DNA from: Frateuria_A sp051900415
GTDB lineage: Bacteria > Pseudomonadota > Gammaproteobacteria > Xanthomonadales > Rhodanobacteraceae
DNA: 64,000 nt
Assembly (NCBI RefSeq): GCF_051900415.1
Contig: NZ_JBHZGL010000001.1
Span: 62,001-126,000, forward strand
Direction of reading: 5' to 3'
Shown: positions 35,655 through 45,003 of the stretch, in pieces
Layout: every line of letters begins with the position of its first letter
Position numbering within the stretch: the first letter of the stretch is position 1
Notes under the pieces: model-generated
Seen by the model: only the letters and a program-made list of their open reading frames with translations
Told to the model about the DNA's origin: nothing
The model's database searches: none
Translations under genes and position numbers: made by a program

Positions 35655-38057
35655 ATGACCCCTCCCAACCAGGCCAAACAACCTTCGCGACGCAGGCGCT
35701 GGCTGCGTGCCATCGCGCTCGCCTCCGCTGCGCTCCTGGCCGCCGCGCTCGTCCTCGACCGCCTGTTCCCGCTCCCGCTGCCAGCCCCCGACACCGGCAG
35801 CACCGTCGTACTCGCCCGCGACGGCACGCCGCTGCGCGCCTTCGCCGACAGCGACGGCGTGTGGCGCTATCCGACCACCACGGCCAGGGTCTCGCCGCTC
35901 TACCGTCAGGCGCTGCTCGGCTACGAGGACCGGTGGTTCTATCGCCACCCCGGCGTGAACCCGTACGCGTTGCTGCGCGGCGCGGTGCAAGGCGCATTGC
36001 ACGGCCACGTCATCTCCGGCGGCTCCACGCTGACGATGCAGGTCGCGCGCATCATCGAGCCGATCCCGCATAGCTTTGGCGGCAAGTTCCGGCAGATCTT
36101 CCGCGCGCTGCAGCTGGAAGCGCATCTTGACAAGACCCAGATCCTCGACCTCTACCTCAACCACGCACCCTTTGGCGGCACCATCGAAGGCGTCGAAGCC
36201 GCCTCGTGGGCCTACCTCGGCAAGAGCGCGAGCCGCCTGTCGCGCGCCGAGGCGGCCCTGCTCGCGGTGCTGCCGCAGGCGCCCAGCCGGCTGCGCCCCG
36301 ACCGCCATCCGGAGGCGGCCCGCGCCGCTCGCGACAAGGTGCTGTGCCGGCTGCGCGACGAAGGCGTCTGGACGTCCAAACAGGTCAGTGACGCGGCGAT
36401 CGAGCCGGTAGTCGCCCGCTCGCTGCGCGCGCCGCTCGCCGCCGCGTTGCTCGCCGAACGCCTGCACCAGCAGCGGCCGCGCGCGCGGCGCATCGTTACC
36501 ACCATCGACGCCAATCTGCAGCGCGCCGCCGAAGACCACGTTGCCAGCTACCTCGCGCGCCTGCCGCCGCGCAGTTCGGTGGCGGTGCTCGCGGTGGACA
36601 ATGCCACGCACGAGGCACGCATCTACATCGGCACCGGCGAGTTCGCCGATCCCGAACGCGCCGGCCACGTCGACATGGTGCGTGCGCGGCGGTCTCCCGG
36701 CTCCACGCTCAAGCCCTTCCTTTACGGCCTGGCGCTGGACGACGGCCTGGTCACCTCCGAAAGCCTGCTGGTGGACGTGCCGCAGGACTTCGGCGGCTAC
36801 CACCCGGGCAACTTCGACGAGGCCTTCAGCGGCCCGGTCAGCGTGAGCGAAGCGCTGCAACGCTCGCTCAACGTGCCGGCGGTCGACATGCTCGACCGCG
36901 TCGGCCCCAACCGCTTCGTCGCGCGCCTGGCCAGCGGTGGCGTCGACCTGCAGCTGCCCGACGGCGCGCGGCCCAACCTGTCGATCATCCTCGGCGGCAC
37001 CGCCACGAAACTGGAAGACCTCGTCGGCGGCTACAGCGCCTTGGCCAACGGCGGCATCGCTGGCGCCCCGCGCTACACGCCGGACCAGCCCACCCGCCCG
37101 CGGCGCCTGCTCTCGCCGGGCGCCGCCTGGATCATCCGCGACATCCTCGCCAGCAACCCGGCTGACGTCGAAGGCGCGCCGCTGGAAGGCACCATCAACC
37201 GGCACGCCGCCGTCGCCTGGAAGACCGGCACCAGCTACGGCTACCGCGACGCCTGGGCGATCGGCGTCACCGACCGCTGGACCGTCGGCGTCTGGATCGG
37301 CCGCCCGGATGGCACGCCCTCGCCCGGCCAGTACGGCGCCGTCACCGCGCTGCCGCTGTTGTTCCAGCTCACCGACATGCTGCCCGCGCGCGGCGGCGTG
37401 CACGCGCCGCGTCCGGCCAGCGTCCGTGCGGTCGACATCTGCTGGCCGCTCGGCCAATCGGCCGCAGCCACCGACACCAGCCTCTGCCGCCAACGGCGCA
37501 CCGCCTGGATCCTCGACGGTGCGCTTCCACCCACCTTCGCCGAACGCGACCCGGGCGCCTGGATGAGCGGTCGCGTCGAACTGCGCGTAGACGAAAAAAA
37601 CCGCCGCCTGAGTGCCGGCTGCCACGCCCCACACGAACATCGCCTCACCCTCGCCCGCTGGCCGGCGCTCGCCACACCCTGGCTCGACGCCGCCGACCGC
37701 GCCGCCTCCACCCTGCCCGCGCTGGCGCCCGGCTGCGCGCCGGACTCGCTCGCCGTCGCCGTGCCGATCCGCATCAGCGGCCTGCGCGAAGGCAGCCTGC
37801 TGCGTCAGGCGCCCAACGGCAGTGGACCATTGCGTGTAACGGTGCACGCACTCGGCGCCCAGGGCGCCGTGCAATGGCTGCTCGACGGCCGCCTGCAGGG
37901 CAGCACGTCGGTCGGCGAGACCATCGCTCTGACCTTGACGCGACCCGGCCACCACGCCCTCACCGCGCTGTCGCAGGATGGCGCCTGGGCGAGCGTGGGC
38001 TTCGCCGTGGCGGGTTTGCCTGACGTCGTGAGCAGGCCCGTGCCTCCAGTCCGCTGA
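35655..38057 (+). CDS. pbpC: Penicillin-binding protein 1C
   Basis: Bifunctional peptidoglycan synthase of 800 residues. An N-terminal anchor (AIALASAALLAAALVLDRLF) is followed by a GT51 glycosyltransferase domain with GYEDRWFYRHPGVNP and GGSTLTMQVARI. The transpeptidase domain has the SxxK serine at about residue 350 (PGSTLKPFLYG), SLNVP and KTGTS. The last ~90 residues form a BiPBP_C domain (ISGLREGSLLRQAPNGSGPLRVTVHALGAQGAVQWLLDG). PBP1C is usually linked to the bacterial alpha-2-macroglobulin encoded upstream and is thought to repair cell wall. The ATG at 35655 gives the conventional N-terminus. Confidence 0.93.
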   Translation: MTPPNQAKQPSRRRRWLRAIALASAALLAAALVLDRLFPLPLPAPDTGSTVVLARDGTPLRAFADSDGVWRYPTTTARVSPLYRQALLGYEDRWFYRHPGVNPYALLRGAVQGALHGHVISGGSTLTMQVARIIEPIPHSFGGKFRQIFRALQLEAHLDKTQILDLYLNHAPFGGTIEGVEAASWAYLGKSASRLSRAEAALLAVLPQAPSRLRPDRHPEAARAARDKVLCRLRDEGVWTSKQVSDAAIEPVVARSLRAPLAAALLAERLHQQRPRARRIVTTIDANLQRAAEDHVASYLARLPPRSSVAVLAVDNATHEARIYIGTGEFADPERAGHVDMVRARRSPGSTLKPFLYGLALDDGLVTSESLLVDVPQDFGGYHPGNFDEAFSGPVSVSEALQRSLNVPAVDMLDRVGPNRFVARLASGGVDLQLPDGARPNLSIILGGTATKLEDLVGGYSALANGGIAGAPRYTPDQPTRPRRLLSPGAAWIIRDILASNPADVEGAPLEGTINRHAAVAWKTGTSYGYRDAWAIGVTDRWTVGVWIGRPDGTPSPGQYGAVTALPLLFQLTDMLPARGGVHAPRPASVRAVDICWPLGQSAAATDTSLCRQRRTAWILDGALPPTFAERDPGAWMSGRVELRVDEKNRRLSAGCHAPHEHRLTLARWPALATPWLDAADRAASTLPALAPGCAPDSLAVAVPIRISGLREGSLLRQAPNGSGPLRVTVHALGAQGAVQWLLDGRLQGSTSVGETIALTLTRPGHHALTALSQDGAWASVGFAVAGLPDVVSRPVPPVR

Positions 38058-38064
38058 GCGGCGG

Positions 38065-38895
38065 CAGGCGATCGGAAGCCCGCGGCGGGCGAGCCCAGTC
38101 GTATAGAGGCCGCGCAAGAACGACAGGCAAGACACCGCTCTCGCAGGCATTCCCGCGAGCCCCGGCCCCTCACCCCAACCCTCTCCCCAGAGGGGAGAGG
38201 GAGCAAGTGCGGCGCTCCTGCATCCAAACGCGCAAGTCCTCTTGCCTCAGCTCCCGAGCGCCCGCGGTAAAGCGGCGGCAGCTCCTCTAAGAGCAGACGG
38301 CTGACCAAGCAAAGCGCACAGGCACCTAGCTTTTTAGCTACCCCGTGCTTAGCAGGCCATTTCTTTGGTTACTTTCCTTGGGCCAGCAAAGAAAGTGACC
38401 CGAGCGCCGACAGGCGATCGGAAGCCCGCGGCAGGCGAGCCTAGTCGCGGAGAGGCCGCATAAGACGGCAGGCAAGACACCGCTCTCGCAGGCATCCCCG
38501 CGAGCCCCGGCCCCTCACCCCAACCCTCTCCCCGGAGGGGAGAGGGAGCAAGTGCGGCGCTCCTGCATCCAAACGCGCAAGCCCTCTTGCCTCAGCTCCC
38601 GAGCGCCCGCGGTAAAGCGGCGGCAGCTCCTCTAAGAGCAGGCGACTGACCAAGCAAAGCGCACAGGCGCCTAGCTTTTTAGCTACCCCGTGTTTAGCAG
38701 GCCATTTCTTTGGTTACTTTCTTTGGGCCAGCAAAGAAAGTGACCCGAGCGCCGGCAGGCGATCGGAAGCCCGCGGCAGGCGAGCCCAGTCGCGGAGAGG
38801 CCGCATAAGACGGCAGGCAAGACACCGCTCTCGCAGGCATCCCCGCGAGCCCCGGCCCCTCACCCCAACCCTCTCCCCGAAGGGGAGAGGGAGCC
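38065..38895. repeat. 345-bp tandem repeat, about 2.4 copies
   Basis: Units start at 38065, 38411 and 38756 with CAGGCGATCGGAAGCCCGCG; periods are 346 and 345 bp. Each full unit holds the palindrome CCCTCACCCCAACCCTCTCC...GGGGAGAGGG, a stretch GCGGTAAAGCGGCGGCAGCT, and a hairpin GGTTACTTTC-N-GAAAGTGACC near its end. The third unit stops after the first palindrome. Together with flanks it fills the ~950 bp between pbpC and the GntR gene, with no plausible gene. The copies are nearly identical, indicating recent duplication or homogenisation. Confidence 0.9.
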
Positions 38896-38951
38896 AAAAG
38901 TGCAGTGCTCGCGCGCGCAAGCGGGCAGCACGGCTCCGGTGCGGGAGTCAC

Positions 38952-38994
38952 TTGACGCCGGGCAATCCCAGCTGTACTACTACACACAGTACAG
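38952..38994 (+). promoter_or_regulatory. Promoter and overlapping operator of the GntR/ABC operon
   Basis: A -35-like TTGACG (38952-38957) is followed after 16 bp by TGTACT (38974-38979). The -10 region lies inside a perfect inverted repeat, CTGTACT-N9-AGTACAG (38972-38994). This placement, 15 bp before the GntR start codon, is what an autorepressing YtrA-type regulator would need. Confidence 0.75.
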
Positions 38995-39009
38995 ACAGGA
39001 CGAACAACC

Positions 39010-39417
39010 ATGCCCCGTAGCCAGGCTTTGATGATCCAGATCGCCACCGGCGACGCCCGCCCGATCAGCAAGCAGATCGTCGACGGTGTGCGCATGAAGA
39101 TCGCCACCGCCGAGCTCGCCCCCGGCGACCAGCTGCCCAGCGTGCGCGGCCTGGCCCAGCAGCTGACGATCAATCCCAACACGGTGGCCAAGGCCTACGC
39201 CGAGCTCACCGCCGAGGGTTGGCTGGAATCGCGCCAGGGGCTGGGACTGTTCGTCGCCACGCCGCGCCAGCGGCTTTCCAACAGCGAGCGCGACCGGCGC
39301 ATGGACGAGGCGATCCAGGCCTTCGTGCATGAAGTGGCAGCGCTGGATTACCCGCCCGAGCGCGCGCTGGCACGACTGGACCGCGCGCTCCAGGTGTTGT
39401 CCCGCAAAAGCGCCTGA
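39010..39417 (+). CDS. GntR-family repressor, YtrA subfamily
   Basis: Transcription factor of 135 residues. The N-terminal winged-helix domain (ISKQIVDGVRMKIATAELAPGDQLPSVRGLAQQLTINPNTVAKAYAELTAEGWLESRQGLGLFVA) is followed by a short C-terminal helical dimerisation tail of about 50 residues, the hallmark of YtrA-type members. It heads an operon with an ABC ATPase and a membrane subunit, the usual YtrA arrangement. It likely represses its own operon through the CTGTACT inverted repeat just upstream. In Bacillus and Xanthomonads such operons respond to cell-envelope antibiotics; the ligand here is unknown. Confidence 0.9.
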   Translation: MPRSQALMIQIATGDARPISKQIVDGVRMKIATAELAPGDQLPSVRGLAQQLTINPNTVAKAYAELTAEGWLESRQGLGLFVATPRQRLSNSERDRRMDEAIQAFVHEVAALDYPPERALARLDRALQVLSRKSA

Positions 39418-39438
39418 CCTGCCCGGGAACCTTGAACC

Positions 39439-40344
39439 ATGACCGACCACATCATCGAAACCCGCGCGCTGACCAAGCGCTACGGCGGCAAGCTCGCGCT
39501 GGACGCGCTGGATCTGTCCATCGCCGCCGGCCGCATCCACGCCATCGTCGGCGCCAACGGCGCGGGCAAGTCCACGCTGTTCCGCATCCTGCTCGGTTTC
39601 CTGCCGCCGACCAGCGGCAGCGCGCGCATCCTGGGCCGGGACAGCCAGCAGCTCACGCCCGAAGACCGCGGCCGCATCGGCTTCGTCAACGAGGAACATA
39701 CGCTGCCCGGCTGGATGCGCGTCTCGGCGGTGGCCGCCATGCAGCGCCGCCAGTACCCCCGCTGGAACCAGCACGCATACGACGAGGTGATCGGGCACTA
39801 CCACGTGCTGCCGGAGCAGAAGGTCAGCCAGCTCTCGCGCGGCGAGCGCGCCGGTTTCAACCTCGCGCTCACCCTGGCCCAGGGGCCCGAACTGCTCGTG
39901 CTGGACGAGCCCACGCTGGGCCTGGACGTGGTGGCCAAGCGCGCCTTCCTCGAATCGCTGATGTATTCCAGCGCGGCGGAGTCGTGCACGGTGATCTACT
40001 GCTCGCACCAGATGGAAGAGATCGAGCGCGTCGCCGAGAACCTGATCATCCTGGAGCGCGGCCGGCTGGCGCACATGTCCGCGCCGGAGGAATTCTGCGC
40101 GCGCGTCACCCACTGGGTTGCCGACATCCCGTTTGCCGGCCCGCCACCGGCGAGCGTGCCGGGGCTGTTGCAGGTGCAGCGCATCGACGGCCTGCACCAC
40201 TACCTGGTACTCGACCAGCGCGAAGACTTCGCGCAGTTCCTCCGCGGCGCGGGCGCGCGCACGGTGCAGAGCATGCCGGTGAGCCTGGACCGCGCGGTCA
40301 ACGGTTTCCTGGCCAAAAACCACGCCATGCCGGCGGCAGCATGA
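39439..40344 (+). CDS. ABC transporter ATP-binding protein
   Basis: ATPase of 301 residues. Walker A GANGAGKST is near residue 38, the signature is LSRGERAGFNLALTLA, Walker B is LLVLDEPTLGLD, and the switch His is in IYCSHQMEEIE. It has a C-terminal extension of about 80 residues after the ATPase core (IPFAGPPPASVPGLLQVQRIDGLHHYLVLD), as in drug- or lantibiotic-type exporters. It is coupled to the membrane subunit gene by a 4-bp overlap and follows the YtrA-type regulator by 21 bp. Export or envelope sensing is likely; the substrate is unknown. Confidence 0.92.
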   Translation: MTDHIIETRALTKRYGGKLALDALDLSIAAGRIHAIVGANGAGKSTLFRILLGFLPPTSGSARILGRDSQQLTPEDRGRIGFVNEEHTLPGWMRVSAVAAMQRRQYPRWNQHAYDEVIGHYHVLPEQKVSQLSRGERAGFNLALTLAQGPELLVLDEPTLGLDVVAKRAFLESLMYSSAAESCTVIYCSHQMEEIERVAENLIILERGRLAHMSAPEEFCARVTHWVADIPFAGPPPASVPGLLQVQRIDGLHHYLVLDQREDFAQFLRGAGARTVQSMPVSLDRAVNGFLAKNHAMPAAA

Positions 40345-42197
40345 GGAGCGTCGACATGCGTGACCTGTTCAAGGCTGAACTGCTGCGCTTCCGTGGCTGG
40401 GCGCTCGGTGCCTTTGGAGTGCACCTGCTGGTGCTCGCCTTCCTCGCCCGCGTGGTGGACCTGGCCCAGCAGCCGGTGCTGGTTTACCGCGTGTTCGGCG
40501 GCGTGGACGCGCTGGCCGGCCTGCTGCTGGGCCTGTACCAGATGGGCAGCTACCGCCGCCCGAACACCTGGCTCAACCTGCTGCACCGACCGCTGGCACC
40601 GGCGCGCATCGCCGCGGCACTGCTGGGCGCGGGCGCGGCCTGGCTCGCGGTGGCGGTGGCCTTGCCGGTGCTGCTGATCGGCGTCTATCAATCCGGCCTC
40701 ACGGCGCGTGTGGTCGACCTGCGCCACTGGCTGCTGCCGCTGGGGGCGTGGCTGCTTGCCGCCTGCGGCTATGTCGCCGGCGCCTGTTGCATGCTCGGCC
40801 CGGCGCGCCGCGCGATGGCCGCACTGGTGCTGCTGGTGGCGCTGGCGATCAACCAGGCCAGCGGGGCGTGGGCGCTGCTGGTGCAGACGCTGGCATTGGC
40901 CTGGCTGGCCGGGATGCTGCTGGCATCGTTCAAGCCCGATCTGTCGGCGACGCCGCGCACGCCGTTGGCCACGGTGCTGCTGGCCTTGCCGCTGCAGGCG
41001 GGCGCTTACCTGTTGATCCTGCTGCTGGAGTTCGGTGGCCAGATGGTGTGGATCATGCAGGGCAGTCATCCCAACAACACCGAAACCCCGCCACCCGGTG
41101 GCCAGAACGAGACCGAGCGCATGACGCCGCAACAGCGCATGCTCGCAGGTCTCGTGGCCAGCCGCGCGCCGCAGGCGCCGACCTGGCGCGAGCAGGTGGC
41201 GTTGTCGGACGTGGTTTCGATTGCAGTGGATCTGCCCGGGTTGCCCGTGCGCGGCGCACTTACCAACGCCGCGCCGGCCGACTTCGACGACACCGCGAAG
41301 AATGTGCGCTGGACCTTCAGCCACGACCGCATGCGCCTGGTCGGCTACCGCATCGCCGGCGGCCGTGGCGTGGGTACGCTGGGCGTGGGTGCGGCCGACG
41401 GTGCGTTCCCGGCGCCGGCCGTCGCCATCGCCGGCCTGCCCGGCCAGCCGAAGGACGACCGCAGCCTGGTCGCCGGCAACCGGCTTTACCACTACGTCAG
41501 CGAAACCGGTCAGGTACTGCCGCGCATCCAGCTCCCGTCGGGCGAGTGGCTGCTCGGCACCACGGCGGTGGGCGAGAACCTGGTGGTGCAGAGCGATCGC
41601 GCGCTGTACTTCTACGATGGCCGCGACATCGTCGCCAGCGAAGCGCCACTGCAACCGCGCGAGCGCATGCCGATCCCGGGCGCCATGGGCGATCTGCGCG
41701 ACCTGGACCTGATCGAACTGGTCGACGGCTATCTGGTGTCCGCCTCGTTCACCACTTACGCCTGGGTCATGGACGGCACGGCGCCTTACCAGACGCTGAC
41801 CTGGGTGCATGACGACGGCCGCGTGGAGGAAGTGGCGCGACGCGCCATCGCGTTCGACTACCCCGCCTGGTTCCGTTACCAGGCGTGGTGGCCCTCGCCG
41901 GTGCTGTATGCGCTGCGCCACGCCGTGTCCGGCCTGTTCGCCACGCCCGATCCGATGCAGGCCACCACGCCGGCACCGATGCCACGCGGCATCCGGTGGC
42001 TGGCGGGCGTATTGATGCTGGCCTCACTGCTGGCCGCGCTGTGGCTGGTCCGCCGACGCGAACTGTCGCTGCCGGCAAAGGTGGCCTGGGTGATCGTTTG
42101 CGGCGCCGTTGGCCTGCCCGCGCTGGCGAGTTTGTGGCTGTTGTATCCGGCCAGCGAAAAAAGCCGGCTGACAATGCACGCCCAGCCAGCCATCTAG
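40341..42197 (+). CDS. ABC transporter membrane subunit with large extracytoplasmic domain
   Basis: Membrane partner of the preceding ATPase, 618 residues. The N-terminal ~240 residues have about six spans, ending with LLALPLQAGAYLLILLLEFGGQMVWIM. Then roughly residues 245-535 form a soluble domain that should be periplasmic, rich in beta-type segments (VAGNRLYHYVSETGQVLPRIQLPSGEWLLG, LVVQSDRALYFYDGRDIVASE) resembling repeats of a propeller. Two more spans close the protein (RWLAGVLMLASLLAALWLV and KVAWVIVCGAVGLPALASLWLL). I do not recognise the outer domain. ATG 40341 overlaps the ATPase stop; ATG 40356 is an alternative. Confidence 0.8.
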   Translation: MRSVDMRDLFKAELLRFRGWALGAFGVHLLVLAFLARVVDLAQQPVLVYRVFGGVDALAGLLLGLYQMGSYRRPNTWLNLLHRPLAPARIAAALLGAGAAWLAVAVALPVLLIGVYQSGLTARVVDLRHWLLPLGAWLLAACGYVAGACCMLGPARRAMAALVLLVALAINQASGAWALLVQTLALAWLAGMLLASFKPDLSATPRTPLATVLLALPLQAGAYLLILLLEFGGQMVWIMQGSHPNNTETPPPGGQNETERMTPQQRMLAGLVASRAPQAPTWREQVALSDVVSIAVDLPGLPVRGALTNAAPADFDDTAKNVRWTFSHDRMRLVGYRIAGGRGVGTLGVGAADGAFPAPAVAIAGLPGQPKDDRSLVAGNRLYHYVSETGQVLPRIQLPSGEWLLGTTAVGENLVVQSDRALYFYDGRDIVASEAPLQPRERMPIPGAMGDLRDLDLIELVDGYLVSASFTTYAWVMDGTAPYQTLTWVHDDGRVEEVARRAIAFDYPAWFRYQAWWPSPVLYALRHAVSGLFATPDPMQATTPAPMPRGIRWLAGVLMLASLLAALWLVRRRELSLPAKVAWVIVCGAVGLPALASLWLLYPASEKSRLTMHAQPAI

Positions 42198-42325
42198 ACG
42201 GCTGAACGGTACAACCCGAAGCAACACGGCGGCGCTTCCCCTGCATGCAGGGGAAGGCCGGGCGGGCGCGCCCGCACGAGCGAGAGCCCTCCCCATCACC
42301 CCTACGACAGCACGGAAAACGCGCC

Positions 42326-44416
42326 ATGTACCCGTTCGTCCGCTCCCTGCTCGCCCTGTGTGCCCTTCTGCTGGTCCGGCCCGCGCTGGCGCATGCGCCG
42401 GGGGATACGTTCCAGGCGGCCGTCGCGCACGAACGCGCGCGCGCGCCGGCACCGACGTTCCCACGTGCCGCTTTCCTGCTGCGCCCGGCCGTTGCCGCCG
42501 CGGCGCTTTCGCCCGACGGAAACCAGGTCGCCTACCTGCGCGAGCAGGCCGGTCGGCGCAGCCTCTGGTTGCTCCCCGCGGATGGTGCACAAGCGCGCCG
42601 CGTGCTCGGCAGCACCGACGCACGGGCGATCGCCTGGTCGCACGATGGCCGCTGGCTGGTGCTGGAGTCCGGGCGCCAGCTGTTCGCGGTGGCGGCCGCG
42701 GGCCAGGGCGGTTCGCATCTGGTCGCCACGCTGGGTGGTCGCGGGCAGCGCGAGCTGATCGGGATCGATCCGCTGCAGCCGGCCGCCGTGCTGCTGCGCG
42801 AGCGCGTGCCGGCCATGCCGGACGCACCCGAGCGCTGGCGCGTGTTGCGCGCCGACATGCAGGGGCGGCGCACGCTGTTGCACGAGGACGCACATCGGCT
42901 GGTCGAGGTGGCTTTCGACCGCAGCGGACGGCTGGCCTTTCTCGAGCGCGTCGAGGGCGCCGCCCTGGCGATCCATCGCGTCGACGCGCAAGGCCGCCTG
43001 CATCCGGTGCTGCGCTGCAAGCAACTGCATCGCTGCTCGCTGCTGCCGGTGACCGATGTCCAGGGCCGGTTGTTGCTGCTCAGCGACGTGGACGCCGACC
43101 TCGAAGGCCTGCGCCGGCTGCGGCCCGACGGCACGCTTGACACCCTCGCCATCGATCCGCGCGGAGAAGCCGACGTCGACGCGCTGGCACTCGATCCGGC
43201 CGAAGGCATGCCACGCATCGCCAGCTACCGCGGCACCGTGGCCGCGAACCAGGGGCTGGATGCCGCGACGCGCCGCGCGCTGGCCGGCCTGGAAGCGCGC
43301 CTGCCCGGTCGCGACCTGGACATCGCGCTGGGCAAAACACACTGGCTGGTCAGCGAACAGGCCAGCACCCTGCAGGGCGCGCGCTGGCACCTGGTGGACC
43401 CGCGTTCCGGCGCCTCGCGCGAGATCCTGGACTTCCCGCCGCTGGGCGATCGCGACGGCCGCCCTGCGCAGTGGCTCCCGGAAGCGGCGATGGCGCGCAA
43501 GCTGCCATTCGACTGGAGCGCTTCCGACGGCATGCGCCTGCACGGCTTCGTCTGGTTGCCACCCGGGGTCGATCCCGCACACCTGCCGCTGGTGGTGCTG
43601 GCGCATGGCGGGCCGTGGAGCGCCGCCCGTCCGGACCAGTTCGGCAATGGCTACAGCCAGGCCCTGGCCAACCGCGGCTATGTCGTGTTCGAGCCGAACT
43701 TCCGTGCTTCCAACGGACTGGGCCGCCATTACCTGATGTCCGCCCAGGGCGACTTCGGCCATGGCCGCGTGCAGCAGGACATCGTCGAGGGTACCCGCGC
43801 GCTGCTGGCCCGGGGCATCGGCGACGCCGAGCGCGTTGGCATCGCCGGCGCTTCCTTCGGTGGCTATACGACGCTGCTCGGCGTGACCTTCCAGCCGGAC
43901 CTCTTCAAGGTCGGCGTGGCGGTGGTGCCGCCCCCGGACTTCGGCTGGGACATCCGCTGGATCGGACGCACCACCGAAGCGCTGTCGCTCTCGCGCTACA
44001 TTCCGTTCGACGAATGGCTGGCGATGCTGTCGGTCGACCCCCGCGACGCCGCCACGATGGCGCGCCTGCACGACCAGTCGCCGCTGGCCCACGCCAAGCG
44101 CATGGACCGCCCGCTGCTGATCTTCGCCGGCGGCGAGGACCGCCGCGTGGCGCTGCGCGGCGTGCTCGGCTATGCCGCGCGCCTGAAGGCGCTGGGCAAG
44201 GACTTCAGCCTGTTCGTCGACCCCCGGGCCGACCACCACAACGACAAACCGGTCGCCCACGAGGCCTATCTCTATCTCCTGGAATGGATGCTCCATCGCC
44301 ACCTCGGCGGCCTCGCGCCGGCGGCTCCCGACGCGACCGTCCGCGCCTACCTCGTGCGCAGCCTGCGCGTGGCCGGCAGCGACCTGCACGCGACCGGACT
44401 GACGCACTCGCCGTAG
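42326..44416 (+). CDS. Exported S9-family prolyl oligopeptidase-like peptidase
   Basis: Serine peptidase of 696 residues with a signal peptide (MYPFVRSLLALCALLLVRPA, cleaved near ALA-HA). The N-terminal ~400 residues form a beta-propeller-like domain that starts AAFLLRPAVAAAALSPDGNQVAYLRE. The C-terminal alpha/beta hydrolase has the nucleophile Ser at about residue 510 (GIAGASFGGYTT), an Asp in FAGGEDRRVALR and a His in DPRADHHND, completing the triad. Its range is small peptides, probably in the periplasm. It stands downstream of the ABC operon with 128 bp between and may be independent. Confidence 0.9.
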   Translation: MYPFVRSLLALCALLLVRPALAHAPGDTFQAAVAHERARAPAPTFPRAAFLLRPAVAAAALSPDGNQVAYLREQAGRRSLWLLPADGAQARRVLGSTDARAIAWSHDGRWLVLESGRQLFAVAAAGQGGSHLVATLGGRGQRELIGIDPLQPAAVLLRERVPAMPDAPERWRVLRADMQGRRTLLHEDAHRLVEVAFDRSGRLAFLERVEGAALAIHRVDAQGRLHPVLRCKQLHRCSLLPVTDVQGRLLLLSDVDADLEGLRRLRPDGTLDTLAIDPRGEADVDALALDPAEGMPRIASYRGTVAANQGLDAATRRALAGLEARLPGRDLDIALGKTHWLVSEQASTLQGARWHLVDPRSGASREILDFPPLGDRDGRPAQWLPEAAMARKLPFDWSASDGMRLHGFVWLPPGVDPAHLPLVVLAHGGPWSAARPDQFGNGYSQALANRGYVVFEPNFRASNGLGRHYLMSAQGDFGHGRVQQDIVEGTRALLARGIGDAERVGIAGASFGGYTTLLGVTFQPDLFKVGVAVVPPPDFGWDIRWIGRTTEALSLSRYIPFDEWLAMLSVDPRDAATMARLHDQSPLAHAKRMDRPLLIFAGGEDRRVALRGVLGYAARLKALGKDFSLFVDPRADHHNDKPVAHEAYLYLLEWMLHRHLGGLAPAAPDATVRAYLVRSLRVAGSDLHATGLTHSP

Positions 44417-44517
44417 GGCGCGCCGCAGGCTGCAATCCTGGCGCAGGTTCCGGCGGCGCCGCCGGACTGCGGCACCGTTCTCCGTTTGGGCGCCTCGCCG
44501 TTGTTGATGAAGCCCGG

Positions 44518-44569
44518 CGCGTGTTACCCCGGGCGGTGCAGGGGAAACTTGCCTAAAAGGAGTTCGAGC
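44518..44569 (+). promoter_or_regulatory. Conserved leader upstream of the first twin-Cx6C gene
   Basis: GCGTGTTACCCCGGGCGGTG followed by CAGGGGAAACTTGCCTAAAAGGAG and the ATG. Nearly the same ~51-bp sequence precedes the paralogous gene (44953-45003), ending in AAAGGAGTTCAAGC. Similarity seems to extend ~50 bp further upstream. The AAAGGAG is a strong ribosome-binding site. Shared regulation or a recent duplication explains it. Confidence 0.7.
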
Positions 44570-44818
44570 ATGCTTCGCAGGATTCTCACCTTCGCGCTGC
44601 CCACCATGGCCGCCGCGGCCGCGTTCACCTTCTTCCCCGCCAAGCCGGTGCAGGCCTACCCGGCGGTCTGCGACAGCACCTACTGGACCTGCATGTACAG
44701 CGCCAAGTCGATCGATGGCCTGAAGCAGTGCGTACTGGACTTCCAGGCTTGCAGTGGCGTCCTGTACCCGCCGCCCCCGCCGGCGCGCGCCCGCGGCATG
44801 GCCCCGCGCCAGCCCTGA
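44570..44818 (+). CDS. Small secreted twin-Cx6C protein, copy 1
   Basis: Secreted protein of 82 residues. A signal peptide (MLRRILTFALPTMAAAAAFT, cleavage near VQA-YP at about residue 29) precedes a mature part of about 50 residues. Four cysteines have the pattern C-x6-C-x12-C-x6-C (CDSTYWTC then CVLDFQAC), as in helical hairpins locked by two disulfides. A Pro/Arg-rich tail follows (LYPPPPPARARGMAPRQP). No named family is recognised. The strong AAAGGAG and the paralogue at 45004 with identical cysteine spacing support a real gene. Function is unknown; export and stable disulfides suggest a periplasmic or extracellular role. Confidence 0.8.
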   Translation: MLRRILTFALPTMAAAAAFTFFPAKPVQAYPAVCDSTYWTCMYSAKSIDGLKQCVLDFQACSGVLYPPPPPARARGMAPRQP

Positions 44819-44952
44819 CAGAACGACCTCGGTACCGGTTTCAGCCATCGCCCGCATACCAGGGGCGATGGCTGGGACCCGCCTTGGCGGGGGCGCCAGG
44901 ACCGTGGCCGCGTTCCGCGTTTGCCGGGCTGGCGGTTGCCGCAGGCCGGGAC

Positions 44953-45003
44953 GCGTGTTACTCCGGGTCATGCAGGGGGACACTTGCTGAAAGGAGTTCA
45001 AGC
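44953..45003 (+). promoter_or_regulatory. Conserved leader upstream of the second twin-Cx6C gene
   Basis: Near-identical counterpart of the leader at 44518-44569, with GCGTGTTACTCCGGGTCATG and the AAAGGAG ribosome-binding site. The whole transcription/translation start region was therefore duplicated with the gene. Confidence 0.7.

Noticed and set aside
38065..38895. Possible CRISPR array, because of repeated units
   Set aside because: The units are ~345 bp and abut without unique spacers; no cas genes are nearby.
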